Positions 50,751 to 62,344 of a DNA stretch of 64,000 bases are shown in pieces. Within the stretch, counting starts at the first letter, position 1. Every line of letters starts with the position of its first letter. This DNA comes from Lytechinus variegatus (lineage: Eukaryota > Echinodermata > Echinoidea > Temnopleuroida > Toxopneustidae). A program made the position numbers and the translations under genes. The notes beneath the pieces were generated by a model, which made no database searches, was not told the origin of the DNA, and saw only the letters and a list, made by a program, of their open reading frames with translations. Location of the stretch: contig NC_054755.1 in assembly GCF_018143015.1 (NCBI RefSeq), positions 12,254,124 through 12,318,123 on the forward strand, written 5' to 3'.

Positions 50751-53700
50751 CTAGCAAAAAAATAGAATAAATATAAAATTACATGAGAAATTGCGTCGGT
50801 AGAGATCAAGTAATTTACAGAGTCTCAGACTAAATAAAAAATGAAAGGCATGTTCTGTAAATCCCCAAAATTGGATGATTATCAAAGCAATTGCTCAAAA
50901 TCTCAATCATGTACGGTCATTATCCCCAATAAATGAGTCTATAATAACCTGGCCTTGGTCCGTGGCAAGTATTTTTTTTTTCACAATCAAGTACTGATAC
51001 ATGAATAAACCCCATTTAACTGGTCTAATCAGTTGGTCTATACTAACCTGGCCTTGATTCATGACAAGAATTTTATCACAATCAAGTACTAGTACTGCTA
51101 TAAACCCATTTAACTGGTCCTATAAATTTGTCTATACTTTTGGCATGATATCTTTTACTACAATCAAGTACTGCTATAGACCCCCATTTAACTGGTCTAA
51201 TCAGTTGGCCTATACTAACCTGGCCTTGGTCCATGACAAGTATTTTATCACAATCAAGTACTGTATTGAGTCTGTGTGCTATGATGAGCATGGTACAATC
51301 TTGGAATGCTTCTCTAATAGTCTGCTGGATAAGGCTGTCTGTATGTGTGTCTATTGCTGCGGTTGCCTCATCTAGCAACAAAACCTTCAAAGAAAAATAA
51401 AAATTTCTGATCATGGAGTATGTATTATACACAGTGCGTGACACTAGCACAGGTCCGACGGTCCCAAACCGGTAAAGATCACTGTCAAGCCAGTAACTTG
51501 TTGCTCATGCAAGTTAATCCTTGCCTACGAGCACATGTTTAAAAGGGTGAATTTTAAAGTTTTCAAGTAGTGTCATTTCACATGTTTTTCATCGATCTCA
51601 CTACAACAGGTTGATGATTGTGGTTAACATTACAATGAGACAAATTAAAAAAAAAAAAATATGTTTTGTCCTTTAAAGAATACCTATTTTGTTGTAGAAG
51701 GTTGGCTGGTCTGGTTCAAGAGAGCTCAAGATGTGACTGCATCAAACCTAATTAACCCTATTAAAATCAATTCATTATTGACCTAGTTCCAAATGTTAAG
51801 AACCTGGCATGTTATTGAATCAATCTCTTAGAAGATTGCTAATGCAAAGGAGATATTACATTAATAAGGATGCATGGACTCTAGCAAAACATGAAGGATG
51901 AAACGTACCTTACTATTGCGTAACAATGCCCTGGCCATACAAATAAGCTGCCTCTCACCGACCGAGAAATTCTCCCCGTTCTCCAGGACGGGGGCACCAA
52001 GCTTCCCATCTAGGTTGCTGATCTGGAAACCAAAAGAATTAAATTACTTATTTAGTCCCAGAGTATTAGTCAAGCTATACAAAGAAGCGGATTGCGTGAT
52101 CTTGACAGAAATTAGCATGATGGCAAAATTACATAATATATGGAGTTGCGATGCTAACTTTCATGTCCAGAGACCCATGTGGAGTCCGGATTAATTACAT
52201 CAAAAATAAGAATCGGTATCGCAATGTTTTCGCATGAATTTTAACAATTCATCTACCGGTATTAATTAATTTGTTCATGATGGAAATCATCAGCGACATT
52301 CACTTTATCACAAGTAATAAATAACATGAAATCAATTGTTTTTTGGGGTCAAATACATTATTTAATAAATTTTAGCTAGATAATGAACTTGAGAAACTCA
52401 CTCATCATGGAAAAAAGAACATTGACTTGCAACTTTTGAATTTTGACGTTGCCCCACATTTCAAGGAACTGCACCTCCATGTTAACCATAATCATATGAT
52501 CTATTCATTGGTATCAATCCGACTTTAAATTCACTAGAAACAAGAAGGGATTATTGATCAAAGTCAGATTTCCAAACTTTTCTTGAGGAGTCAGTCAAAT
52601 GTCTCCTAATTCAAATAAAATTCTGTGGCTCCAAAAGATTCAAATTAGCCAAAGTCACATGTATTTTTAAACTAGTTTCCTTCCTTACCGTTTGCTTGAT
52701 ATGTGTTTTCTCCAGTGCTTCCCATAATTCATGATCAGGATGTTCATTGAAAGGATCTATGTTATACCTGGTTAGAAAATTTAAATATACAGAAAAAAAT
52801 ATTAGTATGCAATTTTGGAATTGAGGAACTGCATAAATAAAATCAAGAGTTCTTGTCCCACTGCAGTTCCCAAAACTGCAAAGAAAAACCCTACAAAAAA
52901 AAACCTTATGACACAAAGGAATTAACAAAACAAAATGTGTATCAATACACAAAAAAGAAATGGTAATCATGTTTGAGATGGAATTCTTGGATCTTAGCCC
53001 AAGATTAATATTGAACACACTGTTGTCAAGTGCCAGTTGCCAACCAATCCATCTAATTTTGTTCACATCTTGCCAAATATTCCAATGCTTTGTTGAGGAT
53101 CTCCCTTGATTTTTGATACTTAGAAACCAAAGAAGAATGCCCCTAGTAGTATCACATGCATTTCAATATAGCAGTAGCGGCAACTTTGTGACACATTTTT
53201 CCCCTTTTATATTCACAATTTCTCACTGAGAGACAAGCAGGTGGGACAAAAGAGGGAGTTTCACTGATGAAAGAAGGAGTTCATGTCAAATCAACCACAT
53301 TTCTTAAGCTATTGTTTGGAAGCATTTATAGAAGTACTGATCAACTCCATTTTCTGCCAATACCATTGAGATTTCCGTGGGCAATACCATTGAGATTTCC
53401 GTGTGCACTATTGTGACAAAGCCAATACCAAGAATAATGCAGTCAATACAACTCACACCAATTGTGATGTAAATTTAAACAGGTTCGTATGAAAAGAATA
53501 AAGCTTTTACAAATCATGAATGCATCTTTCTAGTGGACCTAGTAACAGATTATTCACCTGTGATCAATGAATAGGCTAAAAAAACAAGCTTTCCTGAATC
53601 TGAATATGCATGTAGCCTGAAGGGCTGACAGGTCAAAGGTCATATCCATTCAAATAACTAATCAATATTCATAGCCTGATGACAAGTGAGGCAAGACGTG

Positions 53701-56700
53701 ATCAACTTTTACTAACTGCCAAGAATTCACCTATACTCTTGACAGGTACATAAGGGAGGTTCACCTCGGCCTAGGTTGGAGGCAGCCGAGCGCACAAGGC
53801 CAGGATACAGTGACACATGTAACCAACATCATGACATCATCATCATACAGCCATGTACAACACAAGACTATACAACATGCCTAACCCCTAACCTTTTCAC
53901 TGTATCCTGGTCTTGTTATTATCTATTTATGCTGGCCGTTTTTCGCCAGCATGAATTGGTAATGCTAGTGGGGCTGCGTTTTCAACTCGTAAATCATGTC
54001 ATACTAATTATTTTGGGGTTAAAAATAAAAATCATTTTACGTAAACACTTTAAATGTCCTACAAATACTGCAAATGGTTGAAATGAATCTTACATATCTA
54101 GAAATCAATCCTCAAATTAAGGTTAATACATGTATATCAGTTGCGATCCCTTGTATGAAGAGTTGCAATTAATCTTAATTTGAGGATTGCTTCCTAAATA
54201 TGTATTTCAACCATTTGCAAAATCTTAAATGACATTAGTCTTATGGGGTGTTGCAAGAAACTTGAGATCAATTGCAAGTCAATTTTTGGTCCCTAAATCA
54301 ATCATATGTCTTGCAGTTAATTAGTGATCGATTGCTAATTCGCTCCTTGAGGAGAGAAATTTAATCTGATTTGCTACAGCTAACATCGATTTATCAGTTA
54401 TAAAATTGCAACAGAATATTTACAATTGATCGCAAATATTTTCTTGCAACACCCTCTAAGTGATGTATCTGGTTGTCCCCGTTCAGATCTTTCCCATTAC
54501 CACGCGATCTTAGAATCGGCATGCATGTCACCCGCAAGGCAATCTCCAATATTGCATAGTTAATTAGTGCATGAAATGAAAATTCGACTGTTAACCTTAA
54601 TCAAAGCTTAGTAATTTTAGTCTGGACACTTAGCCCATATTCTGAAATCAGATTTAACTTAGACCATGGTCTAACTGTGCTAAATTTATGGGGAAGCCAA
54701 GTATTTGTTAAGTTGTGTCTTATGTTTACTGTGCTCTTTACGGATTCATTGATGGTGAAGACAATCAACTATTTACACCTCCAAGACAATTATGAATGAT
54801 TTGAGAGCCAAATGAGCTGAAATATGATATCTCTACTGTTTTAGTGATTTAAGTAACAACTGGCTATCCATACTTAAACCACAACTTTAAACCCAAGTTT
54901 ACGTTAAACCTGACTTCAGAATATGACATATGGATTCTTATCATTTTTTTCTTATATTTATTTATTTGTTAAATTCATGTATCTTAATCTAACCTTGGTT
55001 AGGTTTTTTTATATATTGATACCAAAGCATGGCCAAAGTTCATTGATCCTTTAACCTTGATCACATGTGAAACTCATGCCATATTATCACTTGATAACAC
55101 TTAGGTCAAAATATCATGAAATAGGTCCTTTCCAATTCATGATGGCCTTTCAATAACTTAACCTCAATAAGATTCCAATGCCTCCGTATGTTTCTGCTAT
55201 GCAAGCAAGACAGAAACCCCATAGGTCACCTGGGCCTATGGGCGTCATACAAAAAGTTGCGATTGATCAGATCAACCACGACTATGAATGGCCAGCAACG
55301 TTAACATCTAAAATGCAAATTTGTTCAAAATATTTTCTAGATATGTACAATCATACATTCATTGGTCTCAGATTCAGTGTAATTCTCTTTGTTTACAAAG
55401 GCGATTGCGCAAATTTCATGTTGGAAAAAAATTATGGTATGGATGGATTTCCATACAGTTGAGGTTGATTGGATCAAACGTAAGTCTTTGTTAGACAGGA
55501 ACAAGGTCTTTAGTTGAACTTACCTAATGGTTCCAATAAAGAGGACAGGGTCTTGAGGAATGATAGAGAGCCTACTCCGTAGATCGTCCAGGCCCAGTGT
55601 ACTGATGTCCATCCCGTCAATGAGAATGAACCCACCACAAAGCTCTGTCAGTCTGAACAGGGCCACCCCAAGGGAAGATTTGCCTGTCAACAGCACAGAA
55701 TCAGGGAATTATTTTCCTGGTATCGCATCACGATTCGCTACAAAAACAGCTTTTTGGGCAGCAGTTTTACATGGGACTCTTCAGAATGCTAATTAAGTTT
55801 GAAAAGCAAATTTATTCCCAGGGAATGGTTCTCTTTGAAAAGTTTGGAGATAACACAATGAAGAAATTTCATTCTCGCATATCTTCACCATTTCCCTCAC
55901 AGAGATGTATGTGTTGGTGTTTAGTTTGTTCATATAATTTTCATTTCATTCAGATTTGTTCACACAATATATAAAATAACATAATACATGAGTGGGGATA
56001 TAGTTTGAGCAGACAAGAGAGCAATATTTGGCCATGTCACTGAGAAAAGGAAAAGTAAAGAAATACTATAAGCAAGAAAAAGAAAGGGCCTCAATTTAGC
56101 TTAAAACTAAACATACATGCTATTCAGCAAAATGATTTTAATCATATCAAGAATTAAAATGGAAATTCACAGTTCCTCAAAGTGAAAAATATCATGCTTC
56201 AAACTATTCACTGGCAGGCACATAGATAAATGAAAGGGGAAAAGAAATGTCATAGCTGAGTCAGGGACGTACCTGATCCGGTTCTCCCAATAATGCCCAC
56301 TTTCTCCCGCGCCTCGAAGACGAGATTGATGTCGTTGAGGACCAGCGGTAGGTGGGGCTGATAGCGCATCTTGACCCTTGTAAACTGGACCAGCCCCTCT
56401 GATGGCCAGCTGGTAAGGTCATGTGATTCTTTCTTGGTTTCCTCTCCCTCTTGTGGTGTGGTCTGTCAAGTTAAAGAGTGAATTTAAAGGAGAATGAAAC
56501 CATTGGAACAAAATAGCTTGTGTGAAAACAGAAAAATCAAAGAAACAGATCAACGAAAGTTTGAGAAAAATCAAACAAATAATGAGAAAGTTATGAGCAT
56601 TTGAATATTGCAATCACTAATGCTATGGAGATAGCAAATTGGCAATGCGACAAAAATGTGTGATGTCATTGGGAACAACTCTCCCCATTACTTTAGTATA

Positions 56701-59700
56701 TACTTCATTTGAATTACCTCTTTTATCACATCTATCCATAGATCATGTGTTCTTTCTACATGAGGGCATGTAATACATATTTTTTAAGAATACATCATGG
56801 ATAAAGAGTTTGTATCATCATAAGAAAAAGCAAAAAGAGACATTTTGAGGGTATTTTATAGTCCACCAAAGGGAAAGTTGTTCATCAGTGACATCACACA
56901 TCCTTGTCGCATTGCCAATAGGAGAATCTCCATAGCATTAGTGATTGCAATATTCAAATGCTCATAACTTTCTCATTATTTGTCCGATTTTTCTCAAACT
57001 TTCTTTATTCTTATTCTTTGATTTTTCTGTTTCTACACAAGCCTATTTGTTCAAAAAGTTTTCATTCCCCTTTAAAGTCACTTTGAACAGCGACATCTTG
57101 AGACTTAAATTGCCTCATATCTCGCACGTTATTCATCATTATGTAATCTTATATTATGTGCTGGAAGGCTGCTTGAGCTATAAAGCGCAGAGTGATTATT
57201 CATAATGTGATATGCGCTATACAAGTACTGTCTATTACTATTATATAGCTTTGAAAAAATTCTACTACTCTAAGGAACTTTCATATCACTTTGTCAATCA
57301 GATAATTTGATACATGGAAATTGCTTTTTGGCAACTTAGACATAAGTAATTTCTGGAAATGTGTAGGACCTACTAATAGGCCGATGAGTGACTAATTTTC
57401 ACCAATTCGTCGCCACCCGGTTCAACGTTACATGGGCCTTCCTTAGCTAAAGTCTCACTCATGACAATGACATACTCTGGACTGAAGATATTTCTATCTA
57501 AATAAATAGAGTAAAATTCACAGAGAAAAATGCTGAAAATTTCATCAAAATTGGATAACAAAGTTATTGAATTTTAAAGATTTGCATTATTCCGATGAAA
57601 CAGTTCTAGACATGTCTTCACGAATATTCTTTAGGTGGGCCGATGATGTCACATCTTCACTTTCCTTTTTTCTTATGTTATTATATCAAATCATAAATGT
57701 TTTATTTTTCATAAATGTATACATGATGTGTCTGCAAAATATGTTGCAGCAAGAACTAATGCACTTAATAAGTTGTCAATTCAATTGTTTTAGTTCTTGG
57801 TAGAAAAATTCTGAATAAACCTCATTTCATATAATAAAATACAAAAGAACAAGTAGGGATATGGCATCAATCAGCCCACCTAATGAATATTCATAAAGAC
57901 ATGCCCCGAACATCCCTTTAATAACAATCATGTACATGTTAATGAACTAGTCACATGCAGAACGTTATGACAATCTTCGCCCTATGGACATACCTGAATG
58001 TATTCTAACAGCCTCTCCACTGCAATAAAACTACTCTCTGTCTCGGTCGCTGAGATGAACGTGGTCTGGATCGTCCCTATACACAACTGGAAGGAGAAAA
58101 TTTATATCAAAACAATTATTATTTCAATGAAAAATATGAAAAAATATCTAAGATGACTAGGTATTGATATTAGCCATCAGGTAATATCCCCATGAAAAGG
58201 ATGAAAACCTTGTAATAAAAGTAATGCAGTGTTAAAGAGAAATGCCAGTAGTTGCAGTAAACACTGATTTCATGAGAAAGTCTGTAAAACCAGGCTTAAT
58301 TGTCAGTATATCATCGAGGATCTAGATCTGGTACAATTACATAAACTGAACTTTGTGAAATCTTGAAATCTACGCTGAAAAATGTTCACACTGAAGATCA
58401 CCAACACAGATAGGCACACGTGGGACAGTGTATTATTGCTGGAATAAAGACCCGACGGAAGTGACGGAATCCGCGCTTATTTTGCTTGGCACATATTTTT
58501 TATTCATACAAACAGACACTTGGGGGGTCATTATATTAGATTCTGTAAAAAGTCATTTTGAGATCGTTACCAGAACTGGAATTTATCTTTAAGGCAGCTC
58601 AAAAAATGCCTATTTCTGGAATAGAAGTATTTTTTTTTACTTCCTATTTCTGCTACATATATTCAAATGTGCTTTGGGAAAATAAGTAAAAATGTGATAT
58701 TAAGCACACAACTCAGAGAGATACCTGATCCTCAAACAATATTATGTGGTTTTATATACAGGGGTGTGAGTGGTCACAAATAAAAAGATCTGAAAAAAAG
58801 CTGAAGAGTGTTGACCAAGTCTGAAAGAGAAAGAGCTCCCATACCTTTTGCACACCCCTGTATATACCAACCAAAAAAAAAATCTGCTATTCATTACCAT
58901 ATCACTGAATTTGTCAAAAAACAAAAATCTACACTTTACAGTACAAGCTTTAGATTTGACATATTCCCCACTGAAAGAAAATAAAGCGGGGGGAGGGGGC
59001 AAAGAAAATAAAATAAAACTTACACTCGAGACAACATAGAGAACAAAGCCCATGACTGAATTGGGCATATGATCCCTCCAGAGAATTACAATGACTGCCA
59101 CCAAGCCGGCGTTGAGGGCAGCAAGCGAGTCAAGCCTGACCGCCGCCCAACGTATGGCCATCTGTACAGTCTCGAGGAGTTGAGTGTCGCTGTCGAGTAA
59201 TGCTTCAAACCTAGAGAAAAATCAATAATTCATTGGGTCATATTTAGACTGGTGACTAATCCACACTTCAGTTAGAAATGAAAATGAGCACATTGCATCA
59301 TGGAATGTATGCTTGAAAAAAAATGGGATGGGGTGAAAACATAAATGGAAAAAAGTTGAGGTAAGGAAGAAAAAAGTAGTTGAATAAAATGAAAAAGGAG
59401 ATCAAAAGAAAAAGAGAATAAAAAGATGGAGAAGTGAAAAACAGAGATACCACTTTGAATTACATGTATTTTCATTTAAAAATTCAGAAAATCATCATTA
59501 CGCAGAAAATGGCTTTATTGGTCAAGCAAAAGAAAAGTGGAAGGTGGCGACTTCACCTTTGACCTCAAAATCAATAGAATTGCTAGTATCATACACACCA
59601 AATAATTTGAGCGTAGGTTAAGTTCAACTGAAGTTATCACATTTACAAGGACTGCAGAAGGGTAAGATGAAAACATGTTACTGTGATGTTGACCTTTGAC

Positions 59701-62055
59701 CTCAAAATCAATAGGCTTCCTGGGATCCATGCTAGTATCATAAACACCAAATTATATGAGCCTAGGTTAAGTTAAATTAAAGTTTTTGCGTTTACAAGGA
59801 CTACAGAAGGGTAAGATGAAAACATATCACTGTGATCTTGACTTTTGACTTCAAAATCGATAGGCTCCTGGGATGCATGCTAGTATTATACATACCCAAT
59901 TATATGAGCCTAGATTAAGTTAAATTAAAGTTTTTGCGTTTACAAGGACTGCAGAAGGGTAAGATGAAAACATGCCAGTCTGACCTTGACCTTTGGACCT
60001 CAAAATTAATAGGCTTCCTGGGATCCATGCTAGTATCCTACACACCAAATTATATGAGCCTAGGTTAAGTTCAACTGAAGTTATCACATTTACAAGGACT
60101 GCAGAAGGGTAAGATGAAAACATATTACTGCCATGTTGATCTTGACTTTTGACTTCAAAATCGATAGGCTCCTGGGATGCATGCTAGTATTATACATACC
60201 CAATTATATGAGCCTAGGTTAAGTTAAACTGAAGTTATCGCGTTTACAAGGAAAAGTTAACGGACGGACACCTAGCGTGATACCATAACATGTCCCGTCT
60301 AGGACAGGCGTATAAAAATATGTTGAAAGTATCTGATTTCAGACTTAAGTCTGATAATTAACATCCCTCAGAAAAAGAAAAAAGATGAAAAAGTATAAAG
60401 GAGAAAAAAGAGAAAAAAGATCATGAAGAAAACAAATTAAAGAGGTGGAAAGAATGAGGAATTCAAGAGTGGTCAACAATTAGTTATGGTATTGGATCTT
60501 AAAATTTTTTCTAACCTCCTAATAAAATAAGCTGACTTGCAGTACGCTTTAATGGTTGCATGCCCCTGCATGGAAGCTGAAAGGTGAGAGACTAGGCGAG
60601 ACCTGCAGACGTTGTTCAGCCGTTTGATGTCGCAGAATCCCGACCGGTAGAACCGAAGGATGAAGAGGCACGCTGGGACGAAGACAAGGAACGGGAGGAT
60701 ATTCCAAGGAAGGAAGATGCACACTCCGAGTTCTCCGATGAAGACGAAACACAAGCAGCAGATCAATCGCAGTAGGCAACTTGGAAGGTCCAGATCAACT
60801 ATAAAATAATATTGTGCGTATCATGTTTTGCCTTTAGTTATATAAAACTTCATCCAGCACTACAAATTTAAGATTTTTCCATCTTTTATGCTATCTAAAA
60901 AAAGATTACTTTCTTCTAACTTCGTGCAAGATGACCTTCAAATTATCCAACTAAAAATATATGTAATACAACATGATTGGGATTATACATATTTTGGTGC
61001 TAAATGATGTCAGAGGTCAATTCTCATACCCGCCTAAACCAAGATGCCATGCACTTGGCTACTCATGCACGGTTTGCAAAGTTAAACAGGAATCTTAAAT
61101 GGGAAAGAACTTAATATAAAAGGGGGATGAAATTTGGCTTACCTTCGTCCATATCTTTGGAGAATCTATTGAGAATCCTGCCCAGAGGAGTTGTGTCAAA
61201 GAACACCATTGGACTCTTGATAACCTGTCTGAACAAGGCATTGTGAAGGTTGTTGCCAGCACGGAAAACCACCTACGGAAAAAAAAGCATTTATACACAT
61301 TTGAAGCACGGTCTATCTAGAGATTATTTTTTCTGAGGCACAAGGAAAAAATATGAAGAATAAGAGTTTTGATGAGTGTAAAATAGTGCTAACAACTAAG
61401 ATGTTACAAAAGATAATTTGAGTTTAGGTTTAAGTCTCTAAGGATGATATGCAAGCACTTCTCAGAGTCTAATGTCAAATTATTTGGTGAAAATACTGAA
61501 CAGAGAAAACTAATTCACTATAGACTACAAACAGGTATAAAAGGCAGGACAAGGTCTTGAAAATATTTTGGAGCCAAACCATTAAAAACTTTCCAAGTTC
61601 CCATTGAAGATAAAAGACAAGAACATAAACATTAATTTCTAATATGCTGGTAAAAATCATGAGCAGATACTAATGGCAAAGTACAAACTTATAAAGATCT
61701 ATTTTGTCAACCCCGTCATTGAATAGAGTGACATTACATATAACATGTACCTACATACCTGGAAGTCTCCAATTCATGATATTTCAATACCTTTTTCCCC
61801 ACTGATCCTTAATCTTACACATGTGCAGCCCTTTACATTTTCAATACTTACGATGACAAAGGCTTTTGCCGACAGCAGGAACAGGATGATCGTGATGCCA
61901 AAGAGGCCAAGGTAGACACCCACATAAAAGGAGATTCTTTCTTCGAGGTTGAGGCTCTCATCTGTTTCTTCATATGGAGTTTCCGTGTAAAAGTAGTCGG
62001 TGTACGTATCGTTGATGGTGGAAGTTTCATTCATGTTTAGTGCTGCTTGGTATTC
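50640..62055 (-). CDS. ABCC5: ABCC5-like (MRP5) ABC transporter, C-terminal half (TMD2 + NBD2)
   Basis: Eleven reverse-strand exons (transcript order 62055-61852, 61272-61143, 60798-60516, 59210-59024, 58086-57994, 56462-56273, 55683-55524, 52767-52689, 52022-51909, 51384-51220, 50750-50640) join in phase to 571 residues and TGA. Order: extracellular loop with NET and NDT sequons (residues 9 and 15), membrane helices, [29 protein letters not shown], then NBD2 with Walker A GRTGSGKSS (358-366), Q-loop IIPQDPVLF, signature FSVGERQ (461-467), Walker B VLLLDEAT (481-488) and H-loop His (517). The family exports organic anions and cyclic nucleotides at the plasma membrane. SVGERQ and the tail closely match vertebrate ABCC5. 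TMD1 and NBD1 lie beyond 64000. Paralogues ABCC11/12 are less likely. Confidence 0.94.
50947..51260 (-). repeat. Minisatellite made from the ABCC exon 3' end and its splice donor
   Basis: The block CCTGGCCTTGGTCCATGACA with TTTTATCACAATCAAGTACTG occurs in the exon (51220-51260) and again at about 50948 and 51048. A headless copy (TACAATCAAGTACTGCTATA) sits near 51157. Between them, CCCATTTAACTGGTC.TA repeats, so the unit is about 85-100 bp. Confidence 0.85.
51220..51384 (-). CDS. ABCC5: ABCC exon, Walker B and H-loop
   Basis: 55 codons, [20 protein letters not shown] to [12 protein letters not shown]. Acceptor CTTTGAAG, donor GTTAGT. The last ~40 bp and the donor are repeated downstream in the intron. 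Confidence 0.96.
51909..52022 (-). CDS. ABCC5: ABCC exon, ABC signature
   Basis: Encodes [20 protein letters not shown] then [18 protein letters not shown]. The signature has E in place of the Q of LSGGQ, as in ABCC5. Acceptor TTTCCAG, donor GTACGT. Confidence 0.95.
52689..52767 (-). CDS. ABCC5: ABCC exon, [20 protein letters not shown]
   Basis: 79-nt exon between Q-loop and signature. Its first base completes the Arg codon of GTIR. Acceptor AACCAG, donor GTAAGG. Confidence 0.94.
53630..53642 (+). promoter_or_regulatory. DR1-type AGGTCAAAGGTCA word in ABCC intron
   Basis: Exact AGGTCAAAGGTCA. Identical words occur at 4939 and 33025, and inverted at 59690. It may be a receptor site or simply part of repeat DNA. 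Confidence 0.25.
54244..54456. mobile_element. MITE with GGGGTGTTGCAAGAAA termini, second copy
   Basis: GGGGTGTTGCAAGAAACTTG at the left and TTTTCTTGCAACACCCTC at the right. Interior words (GACTTGCAAT-like, GCGAATTAGCAATCGA) match the copy at 35058. Confidence 0.85.
55524..55683 (-). CDS. ABCC5: ABCC exon, Walker A end and Q-loop
   Basis: Encodes [20 protein letters not shown] then [20 protein letters not shown] and [11 protein letters not shown]. Acceptor GTTGACAG, donor GTAAGT. Confidence 0.95.
56273..56462 (-). CDS. ABCC5: ABCC exon, linker and NBD2 start with most of Walker A
   Basis: Encodes [20 protein letters not shown] then [14 protein letters not shown] and VGIIGRTGS, ending with one base of the next Gly. 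Walker A is split by this intron. Acceptor TTGACAG, donor GTACGT. Confidence 0.95.
56483..57078. mobile_element. Long-palindrome MITE about 20 bp from an ABCC splice acceptor
   Basis: TTTAAAGGAGAATGAAACC is mirrored by TTTTCATTCCCCTTTAAA. The arms match for over 150 bp (GAGAAAGTTATGAGCATTTG / CAAATGCTCATAACTTTCTC exactly). The acceptor of exon 56273-56462 lies at 56463-56464. Confidence 0.9.
57130..57245 (+). mobile_element. SINE 3' tail fragment
   Basis: GGCTGCTTGAGCTATAAAGC ... GCGCTATACAAGTACTGTCTA then an ATT-rich end, matching the layout of the SINE tail at 24890-27590. The tRNA head is absent. Confidence 0.6.
57498..57925. mobile_element. Long-palindrome MITE, decayed copy
   Basis: AGAGTAAAATTCACAGAG.AAAATGCTGAAAATTTCATC, GATGATGTCACATCTTCACT and CCACCTAATGAATATTCAT follow the order in the element at 37870. 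The right terminal arm is shortened before CATCCCTTTAATA. Confidence 0.75.
57994..58086 (-). CDS. ABCC5: ABCC exon, end of TMD2
   Basis: 31 codons, [20 protein letters not shown] then [11 protein letters not shown]. The ETE..F.AVERL pattern is the standard exit of ABCC TMD2. Confidence 0.93.
59024..59210 (-). CDS. ABCC5: ABCC exon, [10 protein letters not shown] and TM helices
   Basis: Encodes [20 protein letters not shown] then [20 protein letters not shown] and onward. Vertebrate ABCC5 has QELLDDNQ and MRWLAVRLD here. Acceptor TCTCTAG, donor GTAAGT. Confidence 0.95.
59550..60245. repeat. ~150-bp minisatellite, five copies, in ABCC intron
   Basis: Units start at TCAAAATC.ATAGGCT.CTGGGAT (59563, 59702, 59850, 59999, 60153) and include GCTAGTAT.ATACA.ACC.AATTATATGAGCCTAGGTTAAGTT and ACAAGGACTGCAGAAGGGTA. 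TGACCTTTGACCT (DR1, inverted) occurs at 59690. It ends in AACGGACGGACACCTAGCGT and GTCCCGTCTAGGACAGGCGT. Confidence 0.9.
60516..60798 (-). CDS. ABCC5: ABCC exon, two TM helices and QGHATIKAY
   Basis: Encodes [20 protein letters not shown] through hydrophobic helices to [20 protein letters not shown] and HATIKAY. Acceptor TTTATAG, donor GTTAGA. Confidence 0.95.
61143..61272 (-). CDS. ABCC5: ABCC exon, [20 protein letters not shown]
   Basis: Encodes [20 protein letters not shown] then [20 protein letters not shown] and MDE, the coupling-region motif of ABCC TMD2. Donor GTAAGC. Confidence 0.95.
61852..62055 (-). CDS. ABCC5: ABCC exon, extracellular loop and TM helix of TMD2
   Basis: 68 codons starting [20 protein letters not shown], with two N-glycosylation sequons, then [20 protein letters not shown]. 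Donor GTAAGT; acceptor GCACTAG. The exon before it on the transcript is not in the window. Confidence 0.88.
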
Positions 62056-62344
62056 CTAGTGCATTCAAGATATATCAAAGTATAGCTTAAAGATGAATTC
62101 TAACAAAGGGTCAATTGCCACAGAGGGCCAAACTAAATTCATCCCCCGTTATTGTTTAAATATAATTCTGATGTTGGTTACAATTCTTGGTAAAAATTTC
62201 ACATCTTTATTTCTTGTAGGTATTTGTGTATTAATGGAGAAGTTTGATGAATTATAAGAGAATAATATGTTTGATATGATTGAACTTATGAAAAGTGTTT
62301 GGTAATATGATTCAATACCATACTAGCAGAGAGCACAAAACTCG

